From positions 1 to 62,388 of the IMG/VR virus record IMGVR_UViG_3300007734_000743: 62,388 nucleotides of DNA; one strand, written 5' to 3'. This stretch comes from a virus. Below the pieces are notes generated by a model, which worked only from the letters and a program-made list of their open reading frames with translations, had not been told where the DNA came from and searched no databases. How positions within the stretch are numbered: position 1 is the stretch's first letter; every line of letters starts with the position of its first letter. A program made the translations under genes and the position numbers. Of this stretch, positions 13,725 through 21,336 are shown one piece after another.

Positions 13725-14312
13725 TCAATTCCTAATATTTTTTACCACTTGGTTCCAATCCATAATTTCTAAAATTGCGTCAATGTATCCTTCGCGGTCT
13801 GTTCCAAAATCAGCAAAGTAGGCATGCTCGTACATGTCTATAGCTGCAATAAGCTCACAATTCCACATAGGAAATGTGTTCTGTGTATCTCCAATTACAT
13901 TGATAATCATTTCGTGGTCATAGCAATAACCGACAAATGCCCATCCTCTGGCTGCAAGAGCTGTGGCTTTTAAATCATTGATGTAATTTGAAAATGTATC
14001 ATAATTGGCCTTGATTAAAGCTAAAAATTCTTTGGTGGGTTCGCCGTTTCCATTAAGATGATTAAAAAACACTTTATGATTAAGAAAACCTCCATAAGCA
14101 AAAGATTCAGCCATTTTTTGGTTTCTTACATCTGAAAATGTGGCGTTTACATTTTTAAGATTTTTTCTTTGATTGAGTGCCTCTACAGCTTTGTTGTTAT
14201 TTTTAGCATAGCCTTGCCAAAGCTTCAAATGCTCTTCATTAGTTTTTTTAGAAATACCCACTTTTTCTAATTTATTTTTAGGCAGTTCTTTTGGAATCTC
14301 TAACTTTACCAC
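13725..14312 (-). CDS. Iron/manganese superoxide dismutase
   Basis: A 195-residue protein of normal Fe/Mn-SOD length. The metal ligands can be placed: His28 (EEHLKLWQGY), His79 (FLNHKVFF), Asp159 and His163 in DMYEHAYF, the family signature. The enzyme converts superoxide to oxygen and hydrogen peroxide in the cytoplasm. Some bulk residues are unusual (CYDHEMIINVIG instead of the common W-L form), so activity and metal preference cannot be read. The start is GTG 14312, again in AGATT-GTG, with TAAAAA-TAGATT before it. A Dps/ferritin-like gene lies 1.3 kb away, suggesting an oxidative-stress group. Confidence 0.85.
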   Translation of the reverse strand: MVKLEIPKELPKNKLEKVGISKKTNEEHLKLWQGYAKNNNKAVEALNQRKNLKNVNATFSDVRNQKMAESFAYGGFLNHKVFFNHLNGNGEPTKEFLALIKANYDTFSNYINDLKATALAARGWAFVGYCYDHEMIINVIGDTQNTFPMWNCELIAAIDMYEHAYFADFGTDREGYIDAILEIMDWNQVVKNIRN

Positions 14313-14360
14313 AATCTATTTTTAAAGGTAGAAGGTACTTTTACCTTTAAATAAGATTAT

Positions 14361-15527
14361 GTGGATGTATACAATCTGATACTTGACAGAGGCTATATCG
14401 GAGCCCTGGAATATGCAAGCAAAATTGAAAACAAGAATTATCGCCTTGCATCAGAAATAGACCAGATTGTGTGTGAGTTGTATAAAACAGCTAGCGGAGT
14501 TTCTAAAAACATAAAAACTGCTCAATCTGCCATGCCTCGATTTGAAACATACCGAGCTCCTGAGAGACCCACCGTCACAAGAACTGCACCATCTCAACCA
14601 GCATCATCTACAGATTTTGAAGGCAGACCTGAGGGCATGCCTGAATCTAAATCAGCTTTGTATGGAATGGGTTATGGAGCAAGTTTGTATGGAAAATTAA
14701 AACAAGCTGTTCCTCCTTCAGCTTGGCCAAAAATCTTGGAAATGATAAAAGGGATTTCACAATCTGGAAAAATTTCAGCAGATGAACTGCAAGTAATTTC
14801 AAATTTGATGCATACAGTACAAGATGCTTCTACAATAGAATTTTTGGCTAGCAAGATTGGCTTAGACGCAGCACAAACAGTTAAAGTAATGGAAACACTT
14901 AAACAAGGAAAAACTGCGGCTGAAATAGAAGCTCTCATTAAAGGTTTCAATTTGTCTACAAAGTCTACTGGAAAGCTTTCAAAACTCACTGAAATCCTTT
15001 TGAAAGCCACTGAAAAAGCCGGATTTTTAGAACCAGTAGTGAAATTTATTAAAGGTGCTTCCCGTTTTTTAGGCCCTTTAGCTATAGCTTTTGATACTTA
15101 TGATATTTTTACTGATTATGAAAGAGAAGGTATGAGTAATCGTGTAATTTGTAAAATTACTTCTGCAATTTTGGGTTTAAGTTCTTTATTGACCGCAGCT
15201 ATGCCAGCTGCATCTGCTATACTAGGTGCACTTTGGCTAGCTGCTTCATTAGGCTGTGGTTTGATTCCGCCAAAGAAAAATGAACAGGCAAAAAATAGTT
15301 ATCAATCTCTCTCACAATCTCAAATTAATCAAGCAGAAGCCACTGTTCAAAAAAACAACTTGTCTTCTAATGACCAAAAATTAATAGACGGATTGTTTTC
15401 TGGAGACAAGAATAGAGCAGAAATAATTAATAGTGTAAGAAACCTTAAAAACAATAAGCAATTTGAAAATCCAGTGGATTCTTTGGCTTTCATTCAGAAA
15501 CAATTGAAACAAATTAAAGCAGATTAA
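14361..15527 (+). CDS. Large unknown protein with N-terminal tag and hydrophobic core (388 aa)
   Basis: A 388-residue protein with an N-terminal helical segment ending in ELYKTASG (about 39-46), like the other tagged proteins. A Pro/Thr-rich linker (55-95) follows, then a helical middle. Residues about 230-305 form a hydrophobic region with two to three possible membrane segments (FLGPLAIAFDTYDIF, ILGLSSLLTAAMPAASAILG, ALWLAASLGCGL). The C-terminal 80 residues are polar. It could be a virion protein that inserts into a membrane. No family is known to me. The start is GTG 14361 after TAAATA. A strong hairpin terminator follows the gene. Confidence 0.5.
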   Translation: MDVYNLILDRGYIGALEYASKIENKNYRLASEIDQIVCELYKTASGVSKNIKTAQSAMPRFETYRAPERPTVTRTAPSQPASSTDFEGRPEGMPESKSALYGMGYGASLYGKLKQAVPPSAWPKILEMIKGISQSGKISADELQVISNLMHTVQDASTIEFLASKIGLDAAQTVKVMETLKQGKTAAEIEALIKGFNLSTKSTGKLSKLTEILLKATEKAGFLEPVVKFIKGASRFLGPLAIAFDTYDIFTDYEREGMSNRVICKITSAILGLSSLLTAAMPAASAILGALWLAASLGCGLIPPKKNEQAKNSYQSLSQSQINQAEATVQKNNLSSNDQKLIDGLFSGDKNRAEIINSVRNLKNNKQFENPVDSLAFIQKQLKQIKAD

Positions 15528-15533
15528 ATACAT

Positions 15534-15589
15534 CTGACACTTAAAACTAAACATTTTAAAAAAAAATTAAATGTTTTTTTAAGTGTCAG
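15534..15589. terminator. Bidirectional intrinsic terminator
   Basis: CTGACACTTAAAA (15534-15546) pairs with its complement at 15577-15589, and ACATTT/AAATGT pairs inside. Runs of A and T flank the stem, so it can work for both the plus gene ending at 15527 and the minus gene ending at 15586. Confidence 0.8.
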
Positions 15590-15945
15590 TTTAATGTAAG
15601 AAGATATTTCAACTTATTGAGCAAGCCTGTCATTTCATCTCTTATGTTGAGCAGGTCAGTATCTCTTTCGTCTAAAGCTTGCGGTAAATCTTGAGAAAGC
15701 ACATCAATAAATGCATCAATAACATTTACTTTATTATCTGCAAGGTTCATTAGTGAAATATTAAATTTATCTTTAGCTACAGGTCTCTCATTTTTCCCGA
15801 TATAAATTTCCATAAATTCATCAATTAAACCATCTAACTCAGAATAAGTGTCTCCAAACGCATTGTGCTCGGCAAAACTTTTAGTTTGCCAATGATAAAT
15901 TCTAAGTTGATTTTGTAATGTCAAAAATAATTCAACTAGGTTCAT
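15586..15945 (-). CDS. Dps/ferritin-like small protein
   Basis: A 119-residue, all-helical protein. The first 50 residues match the Dps/ferritin ferroxidase pattern: YHWQTKSFAEH (His18, His27), then LDGLIDEFMEIYIGK (Asp38, Asp42, Glu43, Glu46). Dps proteins bind and oxidise iron and shield DNA, but they are usually about 160 residues, so this is a short form. Similar proteins (I recall them as DUF5856) occur in many large phages without proven function. With the nearby SOD it suggests defence against oxidative damage. TATAAA lies 8 nt upstream of the ATG. Confidence 0.6.
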   Translation of the reverse strand: MNLVELFLTLQNQLRIYHWQTKSFAEHNAFGDTYSELDGLIDEFMEIYIGKNERPVAKDKFNISLMNLADNKVNVIDAFIDVLSQDLPQALDERDTDLLNIRDEMTGLLNKLKYLLTLN

Positions 15946-16042
15946 AATACATTTTTATAATTAAAATCAAAGTTTACCTTTTATTTAGTATATTTTTAGA
16001 TTGCAGGTAGGTCATGAGAATAAAAAAACAAAATAATAAAAT

Positions 16043-16777
16043 GTGACAGCAATATATATGATTAAGTGCTCAAGTGGGCAATTTTACGTAGGCCAAACAA
16101 TAAATATTAAAAAAAGATGGAAGCGACATTTGCAAGAATTAAAGTATGGCTATCATCATAATAAACATTTACAAAATATTTTTAATAAGCATGGTTTAAA
16201 TTATTTAGAGTTTATTATAGTTGCAGAATGTAATATAGAAGAGCTTGATATTTTAGAACAAAAATACTTAGACGAGTACTTAGAAAATCCTCTTTGTCTT
16301 AATATTTCAAAAGATTCGACATCGCCAACTAGAGGAAGAAAAATGTCGGCTGAATCATCTCAGAAGAAATCAGATTGGCAAAAAGCTAACAGAACACCAG
16401 AATATTATAAAAAGCTAGGAGAAAAACTCAAAGGCATATCAAGAACTGAAGAAGATAAACAAAAAATGAGAAAACCAAAATCTGAAGAAACTAAGAAAAA
16501 AATGAGTGAATATGGAAAAAATCGCTCTGAGCAACATCGAAAAAAAATTTCTGAAAATATGTTAGGAGAAAAAAATCCTAATTTTGGGAAAAGATTAGGG
16601 AAAAAAACTGAATTTAAACCTAAGGCATTTAAAGTAATGTCTCCTGAAGGAATAATATATGAAGGTATTAATTTAACAGCTTTTGCCAAAGAGCATAACT
16701 TGAATCAATCAAGTATAATAAACGTAAATAATCGAAAAGCAAAAAGTCATAAAGGCTGGACTAAACCAAAAGATTAG
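16043..16777 (+). CDS. GIY-YIG homing endonuclease with NUMOD DNA-binding repeats
   Basis: A 244-residue protein. The N-terminal catalytic domain has IYMIKCSSGQFYVGQT (IY at 4-5, YVG at 14-16), R26 and the Glu region around 70. The middle carries several K-rich repeats of the NUMOD3 type (SEETKKKMSEYGKNRS, SEQHRKKISENMLGEKNPNFGK). The end is a NUMOD1-like helix-turn-helix (NLTAFAKEHNLNQSSIINV). This layout is that of freestanding phage endonucleases of the SegA/I-TevI kind. I start at GTG 16043 because the first strand of the fold needs those residues; ATG at 16058 would delete it. It lies alone between genes of other functions, as a mobile gene would. Confidence 0.85.
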   Translation: MTAIYMIKCSSGQFYVGQTINIKKRWKRHLQELKYGYHHNKHLQNIFNKHGLNYLEFIIVAECNIEELDILEQKYLDEYLENPLCLNISKDSTSPTRGRKMSAESSQKKSDWQKANRTPEYYKKLGEKLKGISRTEEDKQKMRKPKSEETKKKMSEYGKNRSEQHRKKISENMLGEKNPNFGKRLGKKTEFKPKAFKVMSPEGIIYEGINLTAFAKEHNLNQSSIINVNNRKAKSHKGWTKPKD

Positions 16778-16787
16778 TCCAGCCTTT
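16751..16787. terminator. Convergent bidirectional terminator
   Basis: A perfect 14-bp stem, AAAGGCTGGACTAA (16751-16764) with TTAGTCCAGCCTTT (16774-16787), and a 9-nt loop. The stop codon of the GIY-YIG gene lies in the 3' arm. It sits between convergent genes. Confidence 0.75.
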
Positions 16788-16794
16788 AAATAAA

Positions 16795-17601
16795 TCAACG
16801 AAGAGTGACCATCTTTTCGTGTCCCACCTTAACCTCTGGGTCAACAAAACATTTAATTCCTTTTTCTCTAAGCTCAAGGAAGAAGCTAGCATCTTCAGAG
16901 CTAAAATCATAGATTTCACCACCTTTTAGCTCATGGAATTGAGGTTTAAAGAAAGGATACTCAAACTGCTCATGTACGCCAGAGCGAACCATGAGCCAAC
17001 CAAATCCGATGTATACACAGGGAAATACTCCGCCGAGCTCTTTAAATTCTTGCTCTTTCTTCTTTTCTTCCATGTCTGCCATAGTCAAAAACTTGAAACT
17101 ACCATTTTGTTGGAAGAAATCTTCATCCCACTTGTCTACACATGTGGTGTGATGTCCGTCTGCCATTAAATAAAGACCTGAAAGCATAGGCATTTCAGGA
17201 TTCTTTTGCATTCTTTCAAGCAGTTTGAAAAAGTCATCTGGAGTAAAAACAATGTCAGAATCAATCCACATGATGTAATCATATGTATATTCGCCATTAA
17301 ACGGTTTTTGATTTCTTCCACGAAGAACGTGAGCACGTAAGCAAGCAGACCGAGCGTAATAAACCACAGGACTATAAGCATTACTCAAGGCAAAAGAAAT
17401 ACCATTTTGATACATTGCATTACAAAGATTAGTCCAGCTTTGCAAAAAATTTGCAGTGAACTCTCTTCCGGGAATACAAAAAATCACATTGATATGTGGT
17501 TTTGCTCCTGGAGCGGCAGTTTGAGGTGCAGGTCTTTGTACAGACTGTTGAAGAAATTGTGCTTTTTGTTCTTGTGAGCTTGAGTCGTGCTTAAACTTCA
17601 T
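16795..17601 (-). CDS. GT-A fold glycosyltransferase
   Basis: A 268-residue protein. After a Gln/Pro-rich N-terminus (1-35) comes INVIFCIPGREFT, then the donor-binding core with YDYIMWIDSDIVF (WIDSD at 112-116, a DxD motif), SGLYLMADG, IGFGWLMVRSGV and a C-terminal SSEDASFFLELREKG that fits the acceptor-side D/E. The length and order fit a GT2/GT-A enzyme using a nucleotide sugar and a divalent metal. It could modify phage DNA bases, virion proteins or host glycans; nothing here decides. TAAAAT lies 6 nt before the ATG, and the bS21 gene lies 4 nt upstream of that region. Confidence 0.75.
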   Translation of the reverse strand: MKFKHDSSSQEQKAQFLQQSVQRPAPQTAAPGAKPHINVIFCIPGREFTANFLQSWTNLCNAMYQNGISFALSNAYSPVVYYARSACLRAHVLRGRNQKPFNGEYTYDYIMWIDSDIVFTPDDFFKLLERMQKNPEMPMLSGLYLMADGHHTTCVDKWDEDFFQQNGSFKFLTMADMEEKKKEQEFKELGGVFPCVYIGFGWLMVRSGVHEQFEYPFFKPQFHELKGGEIYDFSSEDASFFLELREKGIKCFVDPEVKVGHEKMVTLR

Positions 17602-17605
17602 ACTA

Positions 17606-17791
17606 TTATTTTACAGTATTTTTTGGCTCTTTCAGTCTTTCAAGTCTTTTTCTTCTTTTTTTAGCTGAAGGCTTTTCATACCTTGAGCGTTCTTTTTGCT
17701 CTTTGAGAACACCATCAAATGTCACAGCGGCATTGAATCTTTTCAATAAACTGTCGATACTTTCATTTTGTCTTCTTACTGTTTTAATCAT
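17606..17791 (-). CDS. rpsU: Bacterial ribosomal protein bS21 homologue
   Basis: A 61-residue protein, MIKTVRRQNESIDSLLKRF followed by NAAVTFDGVLKEQKERSRYEKPS and a run of Lys/Arg. This is the bS21 pattern: a short strand, the SIDSLLKRF helix, the R-x-YEKPS turn and the basic C-terminal helix. bS21 sits on the small subunit by the anti-Shine-Dalgarno region and helps initiation. Phage copies are known in large phages and are thought to bias ribosomes to phage mRNAs. Here many phage genes look leaderless, so a phage bS21 is especially telling. ATG 17791 overlaps the end of the preceding gene; a TTG at 17803 is less likely. Confidence 0.85.
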   Translation of the reverse strand: MIKTVRRQNESIDSLLKRFNAAVTFDGVLKEQKERSRYEKPSAKKRRKRLERLKEPKNTVK

Positions 17792-18314
17792 TGTTAATTC
17801 CAAATATTTGTTTTGTAGTTTTCAATACTATTATACCATTATTTAACTCATTGAGTAAATCCAGCACAATCTTACAATCAAAATCTTCAACAAAGAAAGA
17901 TGACAAAGCCTTAGCATCATCAATTATAGACTGGTCAATAACAATATGCTCATCGTCTGTAAAAAATAAACCAGACAATTCTTTATCAAGAAGATAAACA
18001 TCGCCCAGCACTTTTAATCTTTCGAAATTGACATTTAAATGTTGAAGCATTAAAATTTGGTCTTTTTCAAGAAAATTTTCTGGCTTATCATTCAGAAAAA
18101 CTTTTACAGTGAATCTTTTCGCAGATTTCTTAAGCTTTGGTTTGTAAACCCACTTATTTTTACCTAGATAAAAAAATGGACTGTAATTACCTTGTATTTT
18201 TAATCGCACAATAGTATTAGGAAAAAGCTCTTCAATTCTTTTTGTCACTGAAAGTAAAGTGCTTTTTTCATTTACATCCAGGCAGACAAAAGGTTTTGAT
18301 TTGTTTTCTTCCAT
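17784..18314 (-). CDS. Unknown protein (176 aa)
   Basis: A 176-residue protein with a strand-rich N-terminal half (VRLKIQGNYSPFFYLG, FTVKVFLND) and an acidic C-terminal half (FFTDDEHIVIDQSIIDDAKALSSFFVEDFD). No family is recognised. The start is well defined: TATAAT on the minus strand (18320-18325), then 5 nt, then ATG 18314. Its end overlaps the bS21 start, so the two are co-translated. Confidence 0.6.
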   Translation of the reverse strand: MEENKSKPFVCLDVNEKSTLLSVTKRIEELFPNTIVRLKIQGNYSPFFYLGKNKWVYKPKLKKSAKRFTVKVFLNDKPENFLEKDQILMLQHLNVNFERLKVLGDVYLLDKELSGLFFTDDEHIVIDQSIIDDAKALSSFFVEDFDCKIVLDLLNELNNGIIVLKTTKQIFGINND

Positions 18315-18319
18315 AGATT

Positions 18320-18325
18320 ATTATA
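18320..18325 (-). promoter_or_regulatory. -10 box before the bS21 operon
   Basis: CCGTATAAT on the minus strand followed by 5 nt and the ATG at 18314. It is a member of the CGTATAAT class. Confidence 0.6.
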
Positions 18326-19058
18326 CGGCTACTGTCAGTTTAATTTCGTTAAATTTGAATACATTTTCAAGAGTTTTATATTTAGTCAAGTGATAAATTA
18401 AGGTTTTTTCCAGAAAATCTTTATGAACAAAAAAACCTTGAGTGCTAAAAGTTTCTTGACTCACGCATTCAATAATGTAAAATTTCATCTCAGCTAATTT
18501 TTGACAAACACTCAACATCTCTTCGCTTATTCTCTCTCCAAAGTAAACATACATTGAATTAGAAAGCATGCAAGATACTATTTGCTCTTCTTTCGTTCCA
18601 TCAATCACCTGACACAATCTGTGGTCAGATTTATCACCTTTTACTTCAAGAAATGTATTTATTTCTTTTTTTTCAATCGGTAAAAGTATTTCTTGCCTGT
18701 AAGCATTTTTAAAATTAGCTTTAATATTCTTTATTATTAAAATTGGCTCATTTGTTTGAATTAAAATTGCTTCTCCAAAACTTCGCATTTCTTTATAAAG
18801 AATGATGGCCTCTTGCAAACTTCTTGGAGTAATGATTAACCATTTTGTTTGGCTAGTCAACAAGTTTCTCCAATAATATTCAATAAATTGCGGTGATTCT
18901 TTATGGATTAGTATTACATCTGATGTATCAGATTGTGTTAACTGCTTGGTTTGAATTAAAGAATTAATTCTTGAATGAAGTAAAAATGGCTCTCCTAAAA
19001 AATTCAATGATTTAATGTTTGTTTTTAATAAAACTGAGAACAAGCAATAATCAATCAT
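18321..19058 (-). CDS. Unknown protein (245 aa)
   Basis: A 245-residue protein with alternating strands and helices (SDVILIHKESPQFIEYYW, KWLIITPRSLQEAIILYKEMRSFGEAILIQT). The Rossmann-like alternation suggests an alpha/beta enzyme, but no binding loop or catalytic motif is convincing. TACAAT lies 6 nt before ATG 19058, giving another leaderless start. It contains two CACAATCT words (18613, 18930). It is divergent from the HAD gene. Confidence 0.55.
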   Translation of the reverse strand: MIDYCLFSVLLKTNIKSLNFLGEPFLLHSRINSLIQTKQLTQSDTSDVILIHKESPQFIEYYWRNLLTSQTKWLIITPRSLQEAIILYKEMRSFGEAILIQTNEPILIIKNIKANFKNAYRQEILLPIEKKEINTFLEVKGDKSDHRLCQVIDGTKEEQIVSCMLSNSMYVYFGERISEEMLSVCQKLAEMKFYIIECVSQETFSTQGFFVHKDFLEKTLIYHLTKYKTLENVFKFNEIKLTVAV

Positions 19059-19105
19059 TATTTAATTGTACAGGTATAAAAAGTAGCACTGGAGAATAAA
19101 AATAT

Positions 19106-20008
19106 GTGCCAGCTAAAAAACCTTCATTGCATGTTTTTGATTTTGATGATACATTGTTTACTACAGATAATACTGTTGGCATTTTGATTCCTGGCAGAGA
19201 AAGAATTGATTTAGATTCATACGAGTATGGTCAACTAGAAAAGAATCATGAATTACCATCGAAAAATATTACCAAAGATGATGTAAGAAATGCTAAGTTC
19301 ATGTTTGATAATTTTGAAGAGGTAAAAAATCCAAGACCAATCAAAAGAAATTTGGCTATTTTTGGCAACATTCTTCTACACAGTCCTGACAATCTATTTA
19401 TCCTTACAGCTAGAGGCTCAGGCTCTAACAAAGCCGATATCAAAAACATCATAGATAATTACTTCGGGCCAATTTTACCAGAGACAGGTTTTGATATTGG
19501 TCACATCATTACAAGAGATGAACAATCCCACTATCTGGGTGATACGGCTGAAAAGAAAAAGCAAACCATTGAAGATTTAAGAGATTTCAAAGGTATTGAA
19601 AAAGTACACTTTGTAGATGATGCACCAAAAAATGTTGAAAAGGTGCAAGAAATTCCTGGAGCCAGGGCGAGATTGGTGAAACATCCCAGAGAGGAAGAGA
19701 GTACACAATCTGAGAATAGTTTTAAAGGAGCTAGTAAAACAATGCCAAGAGAAAATGTGCCACACAGAGTAGACGAAATTGCTGATGCAATAGTTGAAAA
19801 AATGAAGAAAGATAAGAAAAATCTTTCAAAAGAAAAAATGTACGACATAGCTTACGGCACAGCATGGAAAACTTATTATAAAGAGAATCCAAAAGCTAAG
19901 AAAAACAGAGAGAAAAAATCTGAAGAAATACTTGCTAATTTAAGAATGGCAGAAGTATTAGATTCTTTATCGTACTACAGCTGGGCTGACCTTTTTCAAG
20001 AGATTTAA
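19106..20008 (+). CDS. HAD-family phosphatase with a C-terminal extension
   Basis: A 300-residue protein. HAD motif I is VFDFDDTLFTT (Asp12 nucleophile, Asp14), motif II is in FILTARG (about 97-103) and motif III-IV is KVHFVDDAPKN (about 165-175). It resembles the 3'-phosphatase part of phage polynucleotide kinases, without a kinase domain, so a nucleic-acid or nucleotide phosphatase is likely. Residues 215-270 form a helical region with KMYDIAYGTAWKTYYKENP, a module common in phage proteins. The end, AEVLDSLSYYSWADLFQEI, is aromatic and may be a C-terminal docking tag. The start is GTG 19106. A clear terminator follows. Confidence 0.7.
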   Translation: MPAKKPSLHVFDFDDTLFTTDNTVGILIPGRERIDLDSYEYGQLEKNHELPSKNITKDDVRNAKFMFDNFEEVKNPRPIKRNLAIFGNILLHSPDNLFILTARGSGSNKADIKNIIDNYFGPILPETGFDIGHIITRDEQSHYLGDTAEKKKQTIEDLRDFKGIEKVHFVDDAPKNVEKVQEIPGARARLVKHPREEESTQSENSFKGASKTMPRENVPHRVDEIADAIVEKMKKDKKNLSKEKMYDIAYGTAWKTYYKENPKAKKNREKKSEEILANLRMAEVLDSLSYYSWADLFQEI

Positions 20009-20027
20009 TTCTACAGCATAACAAACT

Positions 20028-20052
20028 TAGCCCCGAATGGGGCTATTTTTTA
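20028..20052. terminator. Intrinsic terminator between convergent genes
   Basis: AGCCCC-GAAT-GGGGCT followed by ATTTTTT on the plus strand. The minus-strand gene ends at 20050 and can use the same stem. Confidence 0.85.
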
Positions 20053-21036
20053 ATTTACTGATTTAACCCAAACTTCAAGTGCAGGAATCGTGCCAAGTCC
20101 AGCTACAGAGCCACTTGCAACAGCAATAGAAGTGATACCCAAAGATTTATACGTTGAGTTATTGTATATACCAATTGTAGCTCTACCAGGGTTTCCAATG
20201 TTTAAGTTAACAGATGTGCTTACACCCGTAGATAAATAAACAGTTAATCCCAAATTAGCTACAATAGCTGTTGAAGCGCCTCCTGTCAGAGAAGATGTTC
20301 CAAATCTAAACTCAAGATACTCTGGATTTTGAATTGGCCTAAAGGCAAAAAGATTTGTTGTTAAAGAGCTTACTGGCCCACTCAAAGTTAAAGTATTCGA
20401 ATTGTAATATCCTACCACTGTTGTATTTAAGGCAATGTTTGTTGCAGTGGGCATAGAGGCTGAATTGTTAGCAACAATAATGTCTCCTGGCAACGCAAAA
20501 TTAGATATTGATGTTTGAAAACCAGAAATTGCTACATTATTACCAGAAATACTAACAGCTGTAGCTGTATTTTGTCTGTTTGTAGTAGAGGAATTAGGAG
20601 GATAGATTACAAAAGTTGTACCAGTCCATGTAGCAAAACCCACTTGTTGAACTAGCTCTTGTGCGTTGGCTTGATACCAAATAGATTTAAAAGTATTAGA
20701 CCATGCTACGTTTCTTGATGGAATTAACCCAGTGAAATAGTCTCTTAAAGCAGAGCCATAAGTGCTATTGAAAAAAGTGTTTACTACTTGAGCAACACTA
20801 CGAGCGATATTTGTAGCTGCGGAGCTGTAGGTGCTTTCTGAAGCTAAATGAGCATTAACTACCGAAAGTCCATTAGCAACATCACTTGTACTCATGCTAG
20901 AAAGAAAAAGTTGCCTAGCTGGATAGTAATTTATAAGAGTGGAAGATGGATTATACACTTCCTCAAAACCTTTAGCATATGTGGAACCAATTATGCCTTG
21001 GTAATTATTAAAAAAACTTGTATCAGAAATAGCCAT
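20050..21036 (-). CDS. Probable virion surface protein, Ser/Thr/Asn-rich (328 aa)
   Basis: A 328-residue protein. The first 130 residues are helical with aromatic residues (FKSIWYQANAQELVQQVGFATW). From about 135 to the end it is a long run of short beta strands rich in S, T, N, G and A (VSISGNNVAISGFQTSISNF, IVANLGLTVYLSTGVSTSV). This composition is typical of head decoration or tail appendage proteins. No family is named. The first codons form the 3' arm of a perfect hairpin followed by seven T's, so expression may be attenuated. It lies next to a small membrane protein and away from the TerL module. Confidence 0.5.
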   Translation of the reverse strand: MAISDTSFFNNYQGIIGSTYAKGFEEVYNPSSTLINYYPARQLFLSSMSTSDVANGLSVVNAHLASESTYSSAATNIARSVAQVVNTFFNSTYGSALRDYFTGLIPSRNVAWSNTFKSIWYQANAQELVQQVGFATWTGTTFVIYPPNSSTTNRQNTATAVSISGNNVAISGFQTSISNFALPGDIIVANNSASMPTATNIALNTTVVGYYNSNTLTLSGPVSSLTTNLFAFRPIQNPEYLEFRFGTSSLTGGASTAIVANLGLTVYLSTGVSTSVNLNIGNPGRATIGIYNNSTYKSLGITSIAVASGSVAGLGTIPALEVWVKSVN

Positions 21037-21050
21037 CCTGATACAAGTTT
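21011..21050 (-). terminator. Perfect hairpin with T-run enclosing a start codon (attenuator candidate)
   Basis: On the minus strand AAACTTGTATCAG (21050-21038) and CTGATACAAGTTT (21026-21014) form a perfect 13-bp stem. The ATG of the gene starting at 21036 is in the 11-nt loop. A run of seven T's follows the 3' arm, so it has the form of an intrinsic terminator inside the first twelve codons. Confidence 0.65.
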
Positions 21051-21062
21051 CTGACTACGAAA

Positions 21063-21320
21063 TTAGTTTTCCTTCTTAACTTGCATTGCTGCAACCATAG
21101 CTTTTACTTCTGGTTGCTTCAGGAAGTTGAACGTCAACTGGTCAAATCCAAAAGCACCCCAGAACGCAGGAATAAGCAATTTGATACCTGCTTGCAGTGC
21201 GTTATGAAAATCTTGTGAAGCAACAAGCTCATTGCTGAAACCAGCAAGGAACGTTCCTCCCATGATGATTAGTGCTTTGGTAAGCAACGGCGAAAGTTTA
21301 TAGTCTTGAAAATATTTCAT
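21063..21320 (-). CDS. Small membrane protein, possible holin (85 aa)
   Basis: An 85-residue protein, MKYFQDYKLSPLLTKALIIM then GGTFLAGFSNEL. A second hydrophobic segment (LLIPAFWGAFGFDQL) follows, and the C-terminus is charged (MVAAMQVKKEN). Two segments and this length fit a class II holin, but no lysin gene is adjacent, so the role is unproven. It has a good ribosome binding site (AAGGAG, 7 nt before ATG 21320) and an upstream CGTATATAAAT, unlike the leaderless genes. This suggests strong late expression. An upstream in-frame start at 21368 would lie before that signal. Confidence 0.5.
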   Translation of the reverse strand: MKYFQDYKLSPLLTKALIIMGGTFLAGFSNELVASQDFHNALQAGIKLLIPAFWGAFGFDQLTFNFLKQPEVKAMVAAMQVKKEN

Positions 21321-21336
21321 TTTTATACTCCTTAAT

